Assembly (NCBI RefSeq): GCF_001647275.1
Contig: NZ_LRMM01000013.1
Location: forward strand, 1 to 64,000
DNA: 64,000 nt
Source of the DNA: Rufibacter ruber
GTDB taxonomy: Bacteria; Bacteroidota; Bacteroidia; Cytophagales; Hymenobacteraceae
Direction of reading: 5' to 3'
The translations under genes and the position numbers were made by a program. Below the pieces are notes generated by a model. It saw nothing but the letters and a program-made list of their open reading frames with translations. It had not been told where the DNA came from and ran no database searches. Positions 60,050 to 64,000 of the stretch are shown here, piece after piece (positions within the stretch are counted from its first letter, which is position 1; the number at the start of each line of letters is the position of its first letter).

Positions 60050-61324
60050 ATGCAACGCGATTCCCAAATCTTTGACCTTATCCAGAAAGAGCACCAGCGC
60101 CAGCTGCATGGCTTAGAACTCATAGCCTCTGAGAACTTTGTTTCTGAGCAGGTAATGCAGGCCATGGGCAGCGTGTTAACCAATAAATATGCTGAGGGTC
60201 TACCCGGCAAGCGCTACTACGGCGGCTGCGAGGTGGTTGACCAGGCAGAGCAACTGGCTATTGACCGCGCCAAAGAACTGTTCAAGGTAGAATGGGTGAA
60301 CGTGCAGCCGCACTCCGGGGCACAGGCCAACGCAGCGGTAATGCTGGCGGTGCTGAACCCAGGTGATAAAATTTTAGGCTTTGACCTGTCGCACGGCGGT
60401 CACCTGACCCACGGCTCCCCCGTGAACTTCTCCGGCAAACTGTACCAGCCGGTGTTTTACGGAGTGGAACCAGAGACGGGTGAGATTGATTTCAACAAGA
60501 TCAGAGAGGTAGCCGGGCGTGAAAAACCCAAATTGATCATCTGCGGCGCCTCTGCCTACTCCCGTGATTGGGACTACAAAGCCCTGCGCGAAGCCGCTGA
60601 TGCCGTTGGCGCACTGCTGTTGGCCGACATCTCCCACCCAGCCGGCTTGATTGCCACCGGTCTGTTGAATGATCCGTTTGAGCACTGCCACATTGTGACC
60701 ACTACCACTCACAAAACCCTGCGGGGCCCGCGCGGCGGAATGATCATGATGCGCAAAGACTTTGAAAACCCGTTCGGGCTGAAAACGCCAAAAGGCGAAG
60801 TGAGAATGATGTCTTCTCTGCTGGACGGCGGTGTGTTCCCGGGTACGCAGGGCGGGCCGCTGGAGCACGTGATTGCCGCCAAGGCCGTGGCGTTCTTTGA
60901 AGCCTTGTCCCCTTCTTACAAAGAATACACGCAACAGGTGCAGAAAAACGCCCAGATGCTGGCCAAAGGCTTTGTAAACAGAGGCTATAAACTGATTTCG
61001 GGCGGAACGGCCAACCACCTGATGCTGATTGACCTGCGGTCAAAAGACCTCACGGGCAAACTGGCAGAGAACACCTTGATCAAAGCAGACATCACCATCA
61101 ACAAAAACATGGTGCCGTTTGATGACAAGTCGCCATTTGTAACCTCCGGAATCCGGATTGGCTCTGCCGCCGTAACTACCCGGGGGCTGAAGGAGCAGGA
61201 CATGGACCGCATTGTAGACTACATTGACCGCGTGCTCATGAACCATGACAATGACACCGTCATCACCCAGACCAGAAACGAAATCAACAACTGGATGGAA
61301 CAGTTCCCGTTGTTCAGCTACTAA
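60050..61324 (+). CDS. glyA: Serine hydroxymethyltransferase
   Basis: 424 aa from the ATG giving [18 protein letters not shown]. The frame is open further upstream to 59900, but that would read through a terminator. PLP enzyme that interconverts serine and glycine with tetrahydrofolate. The PLP lysine is Lys222 in [14 protein letters not shown]; other family motifs are [51 protein letters not shown] and [13 protein letters not shown]. It heads an operon with tatC and rpiB (15-bp gaps). Confidence 0.97.
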   Translation: MQRDSQIFDLIQKEHQRQLHGLELIASENFVSEQVMQAMGSVLTNKYAEGLPGKRYYGGCEVVDQAEQLAIDRAKELFKVEWVNVQPHSGAQANAAVMLAVLNPGDKILGFDLSHGGHLTHGSPVNFSGKLYQPVFYGVEPETGEIDFNKIREVAGREKPKLIICGASAYSRDWDYKALREAADAVGALLLADISHPAGLIATGLLNDPFEHCHIVTTTTHKTLRGPRGGMIMMRKDFENPFGLKTPKGEVRMMSSLLDGGVFPGTQGGPLEHVIAAKAVAFFEALSPSYKEYTQQVQKNAQMLAKGFVNRGYKLISGGTANHLMLIDLRSKDLTGKLAENTLIKADITINKNMVPFDDKSPFVTSGIRIGSAAVTTRGLKEQDMDRIVDYIDRVLMNHDNDTVITQTRNEINNWMEQFPLFSY

Positions 61325-61339
61325 GCATTACTCAACTAA

Positions 61340-62194
61340 ATGGCACAACGTTCTCAAGAGGTGGCAGCACACAGCGGGGAAGAGCATGAGATGACCTTTT
61401 TAGACCACCTGGAGGTTCTCAGGTGGCACTTGATTCGTTCAGCCATTGCCATTGTGGTGGTGACGGGCCTGGCATTCAGCTACCCGGAGATTGTCTTCCA
61501 TGAAATTATTCTGGGCCCGTCACGCACAGACTTTTTTACATACCGCAAACTCTGTGAGATAGGCGCCGCGCTGAACTCACCGGGCCTCTGTATCAATGAG
61601 CTGGACTTCACGCTGCAAAGCCGGGAGTTGGCCTCGCAGTTCACCATGCACCTGACCAGCTCCTTTGTGATTGGGTTACTGGTGGGTTTCCCTTACCTTT
61701 TCTGGGAAATCTGGCGGTTTATCAAACCGGGGCTGTACCCAAACGAGCAGAAAAACTCCAGAGGTGCCGTATTTTTTGTGTCATTCCTGTTCTTGATAGG
61801 CTCACTGTTCGGGTACTTCATTGTCTCGCCGCTCTCTATCAACTTTCTGGCGTCTTACCAGGTAGACCCCAGCATTGCCAACGAGTTTGACCTGTCTTCT
61901 TATGTGACCACGCTGGTGACACTGGTGCTGTCATGCGGCATCATGTTTGAGCTGCCCATGATTGTGTTCTTCCTGTCACGGGTGGGGCTGGTGAGCCCAG
62001 AGCTCATGAAGCTGTACCGCAAACATGCCATTGTAGTAATTGCCCTGGTAGCCGCCATTCTCTCGCCGCCAGACGTGCTGAGCATGACGTTGATGGGCAT
62101 CCCGCTGCTGCTGCTCTATGAGGTGAGCATTCACATCTCCTGGATGGTTCGGCGCCGTGACGTGGCCCGTTTAAATGAACAAGCTACTTCTTAA
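61340..62194 (+). CDS. tatC: Sec-independent protein translocase subunit TatC
   Basis: 284 aa with six membrane helices. N-terminal MTFLDHLEVLRWHLIRS carries the conserved DHL-ELR motif that binds the twin-arginine signal; FPYLFWEIWRFIKPGLYPNEQK is the conserved first loop with Pro and Glu. Other Tat genes are not in the window. It is in the glyA operon, between glyA and rpiB. Confidence 0.95.
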   Translation: MAQRSQEVAAHSGEEHEMTFLDHLEVLRWHLIRSAIAIVVVTGLAFSYPEIVFHEIILGPSRTDFFTYRKLCEIGAALNSPGLCINELDFTLQSRELASQFTMHLTSSFVIGLLVGFPYLFWEIWRFIKPGLYPNEQKNSRGAVFFVSFLFLIGSLFGYFIVSPLSINFLASYQVDPSIANEFDLSSYVTTLVTLVLSCGIMFELPMIVFFLSRVGLVSPELMKLYRKHAIVVIALVAAILSPPDVLSMTLMGIPLLLLYEVSIHISWMVRRRDVARLNEQATS

Positions 62195-62209
62195 CCTATT
62201 ACCACCGCT

Positions 62210-62641
62210 ATGAAAATTGCCTTAGGCGGCGACCACGCCGGATACCAGTACAAAGAAGTTCTCAAGCAGGCACTGGAGGCCCAGGGGCACGAACTGAAAG
62301 ATTTCGGGCCGTTCTCTGAGGCTTCAGTAGACTACCCAGACTTTGTACACCCCCTTTCCACAGCCGTGGAAAACCAGGAGTACGAACTGGGCATCCTGAT
62401 CTGCGGAAGCGGCAACGGCGTAGCCATGACCGCCAACAAACACGCCGGCGTGAGAGCCGCTCTCTGCTGGAACAAAGAACTGGCCCAGCTGGCCCGTTCC
62501 CACAATAACGCCAACGTTCTCTGCATTCCCGCCCGCTTTGTCACCGACGAGGCAGCCAAAGAAATGGCGCTTGCCTTTCTGAGCACCCCGTTTGAAGGAG
62601 GCCGCCACCAGAACCGCGTCAACAAGATTGCCTGCGCATAG
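62210..62641 (+). CDS. rpiB: Ribose-5-phosphate isomerase B
   Basis: 143 aa. Motifs: ALGGDHAGYQYKE at the N-terminus, DYPDFVHPLS, the active-site loop ILICGSGNGVAMTANK with the base Cys, and RSHNNANVLCIPAR with the sugar-opening His. It interconverts ribulose- and ribose-5-phosphate. It ends the glyA-tatC-rpiB operon, 15 bp after tatC. Confidence 0.96.
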   Translation: MKIALGGDHAGYQYKEVLKQALEAQGHELKDFGPFSEASVDYPDFVHPLSTAVENQEYELGILICGSGNGVAMTANKHAGVRAALCWNKELAQLARSHNNANVLCIPARFVTDEAAKEMALAFLSTPFEGGRHQNRVNKIACA

Positions 62642-62650
62642 TCCACTTTT

Positions 62651-62690
62651 CTGTTTCTGACCTGTTTTTCTGAAAACAGGCCCAAAACAG
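62651..62690. repeat. HP hairpin
   Basis: TCTGTTTCTGACCTGTTTTTC / GAAAACAGGCCCAAAACAG, 9 bp after the rpiB stop and immediately before the operon terminator. Confidence 0.82.
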
Positions 62691-62694
62691 CCCC

Positions 62695-62731
62695 AAGCCC
62701 TCTCAGGTTTAAGAACCAGAGAGGGCTTTTT
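62695..62731 (+). terminator. Terminator of the glyA operon
   Basis: AAGCCCTCTC / GAGAGGGCTT with inner GGTT-taag-AACC, then TTTTTTTT. The stem is 10 bp plus 4 bp. Confidence 0.92.
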
Positions 62732-63013
62732 TTTGTAAAGCAGGATTCACAATGCAGCCCTAAATGGACCGCATGGGGTAAGCACCAGCAAGTAGCAGTG
62801 ACACGAACAGCAACAGGAGTCAGAAAACCAGTTGGTGCAGGCAGTACTGCGGTTAATGGTATTGAGCCCGTCAGCTCAGGGGAGGGAGGGGGCGGTTGAA
62901 TGCTCGGCTTCCCGGGAGTTACCATCTGCGGCTCTTACAGATCACAGGTGAAGCAACGAGGGGGGCAACTCTGGAAGAGCCGTAGTGTTAGCAACTTACA
63001 CGAACAATGATCT
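62732..63013. other. Gene-free stretch before block B
   Basis: No gene of either strand is credible. It contains GGCTCTTACAGATC with a distant AAGAGCC (62910-62980), and GATCTGCAATGC, a phrase shared with 14868. It grades into block B. Confidence 0.5.
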
Positions 63014-63075
63014 GCAATGCGTGCTCTCCTGTGTCAACATCCCCCTTCGCCCCCTTCAAAGGGGGAGCCTCAGAG

Positions 63076-63110
63076 TGAGTTCTGAGTTATGAGTCTTGAG
63101 TTCTGAGTCC
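63076..63110. repeat. Heptamer repeat, 5 units
   Basis: tgagttc, tgagtta, tgagtct, tgagttc, tgagtcc; the same unit types as block A in a different order. Confidence 0.8.
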
Positions 63111-63472
63111 TTTCTTTTCATCTTAGGCAATTCACAATTCAGCACGAATGAAGCAGCTATGCCTGCTCTCGCTGCCGCGCCGCGGGGAAGGCCGCCTGTC
63201 AGCTGTAGGCACGCGTCTGGAGACTCGCGCCAGCGCGGGAGTATCAGCTGGCGTTAGAAGGCATGGAAGAAACTTCCGCGCCATAGAGGGGCAGAAGAGG
63301 GAGCAAGAGGGCAGAGGTCATGTGAGGCGGCCGCCCCGTGGAAGCTGAAAGCTTCCGCCACCACAGGTCCAGGTTGGAAACCTGAACCAGAGAAAGCGGC
63401 AAACAAGCAGCAATAAGTAAACAACACTTCTGCCAGTGGCACCTGGGTTTATTAGCACTTCTGCCCCTGGCT

Positions 63473-63706
63473 GATGTGCGCAGCACGGGCTCGCCCCAGG
63501 CTAGCGGATCAGCAACGGTTACCTGCAGAGGCAGAATGAGCAAGTAAGGCTGATCAGGAGAGGAACCCAAACCAGTCCTGGGGGTGAGCGCCTCTGTTAA
63601 TACGGTGCCGCTCCCGCGGCAAGGCCGGAGGGCCTAGTTTTAACAGCAGTGCTCACCGCCAGGACGGGGCCCCGCGGCCGTGAGCGCTTACCGGAAAAGA
63701 TGAAAC
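63473..63706 (+). ncRNA. Candidate structured RNA element, copy B
   Basis: 234 nt, same ends as copy A. Helices: GTCCTGG with CCAGGAC, GGTGAGCGC with GTGCTCACC (one G-T), CTGTTAA with TTAACAG, then GCCGC-tccc-GCGGC and AGGCC-ggag-GGCCT where copy A has other sequences that also pair. The flanking single-stranded parts (TACGGT, TAGTTT, CCGCGGCCGTGAGCGCTTACC) are unchanged. The GGTGAGC/GCTCACC helix is intact here but broken in copy A. Function unknown; no neighbouring protein partner. Confidence 0.5.
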
Positions 63707-63728
63707 AGTACAGCTATTAAACCAACTC

Positions 63729-63880
63729 ATCAAGCGCCAAAGCCAGGGGAAACAGCGGACTACGCATTCCTGCCGCAGCAATTGGCTGTCACCAAATACA
63801 GCATCAAGCGCCACCGCCAAGGGAGCAGCAGACTACGCATACCTGCCGCAGCCAGGGGAACAGCAGACTACGCCACTGCA
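63729..63880. repeat. 74-bp direct repeat
   Basis: Two units start with ATCAAGCGCCA at about 63728 and 63802, each continuing to GACTACGCAT and CCTGCCGCAGC; a third partial AGCAGACTACGCC follows at 63863. Similar shorter phrases occur at 15615-15740. No open frame of note. Confidence 0.6.
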
Positions 63881-64000
63881 ACAATGAAAAGAGGGAGGCC
63901 CTGCGTCAACCCGCACCACCAGGAAAACGGCAAGCTACCCAATGCAGAAACAGGCCGCTCCGCCAAAGGGACAACTGCAGACTTCCATAGCAACAACCTT

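Larger units (their letters stand above)
63014..63855. repeat. Repeat block B
   Basis: Shares with block A the CTCCTGTGTCAACATCCCCC lead, heptamers, ATGAAGCAGC, a GCGTCTgg-AGACTCGC hairpin (63211-63229), the structured element and the AGCAGACTACGCAT phrases. It is longer than A owing to an insert of about 90-100 bp with AGCTGAAAGCTT and GGTTGGAAACC palindromes (63338-63390). Confidence 0.75.

Noticed and set aside
1-64000. tRNA or rRNA genes
   Set aside because: I looked for T-loop (GGTTCRA) and conserved 16S/23S segments and saw none in a convincing context; a tRNAscan-SE run would settle it.

Overview
The window looks like chromosomal DNA of a Bacteroidota, most likely order Cytophagales near Hymenobacteraceae (Rufibacter/Pontibacter type; inference from gene content, not a database match). 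Signs are: secreted proteins with type IX-style C-terminal tails, two large exported proteins carrying a TonB-plug-like domain, several TlpA-like thioredoxin proteins, DUF4783, DUF4286 and YcxB-like proteins, FeoB-associated Cys-rich protein, lipoproteins with a Cys after a short hydrophobic signal, few Shine-Dalgarno sequences, and -7 boxes of the form TAnnTTTR/Y. No rRNA, tRNA, CRISPR array, phage or intact transposase is visible.

Layout: 1-10 kb holds a TonB_C/MORN-like protein, small enzymes, a lipoprotein prolyl oligopeptidase, a membrane-protein pair, a secreted metzincin-like protease and dGTPase. 10-20 kb holds a thioredoxin protein, PurU, a DUF2939 protein, a 1.3-kb gene-free repeat block, a ZIP transporter with a methyltransferase, two small lipoproteins, YcxB-like protein and NadC. 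20-36 kb holds GpmI, PanE-like reductase, YjbQ, a beta-helix lipoprotein, PrfA, two tandem MG2/plug paralogues, an M19 dipeptidase and an RlmI-type methyltransferase. 36-50 kb holds a frameshifted RsmF-like methyltransferase, RadA, a TlpA-like protein, a radical SAM protein, a frameshifted MscS channel and a PAS histidine kinase/response regulator pair. 50-64 kb holds a PD-(D/E)XK-like protein, inositol monophosphatase, Lnt, RsmI, pterin dehydratase, an SDR with two small hydrophilic proteins, a phosphoesterase, an IPT/TIG secreted protein, a glyA-tatC-rpiB operon and a second gene-free repeat block. Most genes are housekeeping or cell-envelope genes in short operons.

The unusual content is between the genes. 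I count 38 copies of a roughly 40-50 bp hairpin (called HP here: CTGTTTT-nGGCC/GGGC-TGTTTT, a 3-4 nt loop, then the mirror arm), about one per 1.7 kb, in nearly every intergenic gap of moderate size. The arms vary between copies but usually change together. Other dispersed families are: an 87-bp palindrome (5 copies), degenerate 7-bp tandem repeats (8-9 sites), a 160-bp element with terminal inverted repeats (2), GGATT/AATCC and CGAGTCT/AGACTCG mini-hairpins, and two long related blocks at 15.1-15.8 and 63.0-63.9 kb. Each block carries a 230-nt element whose inner helices differ in sequence but keep their pairing. That element is the best candidate here for an undescribed structured RNA.

Three single-base deletions at short G/C runs break rsmF and mscS. 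They are either assembly errors or fresh pseudogenes.
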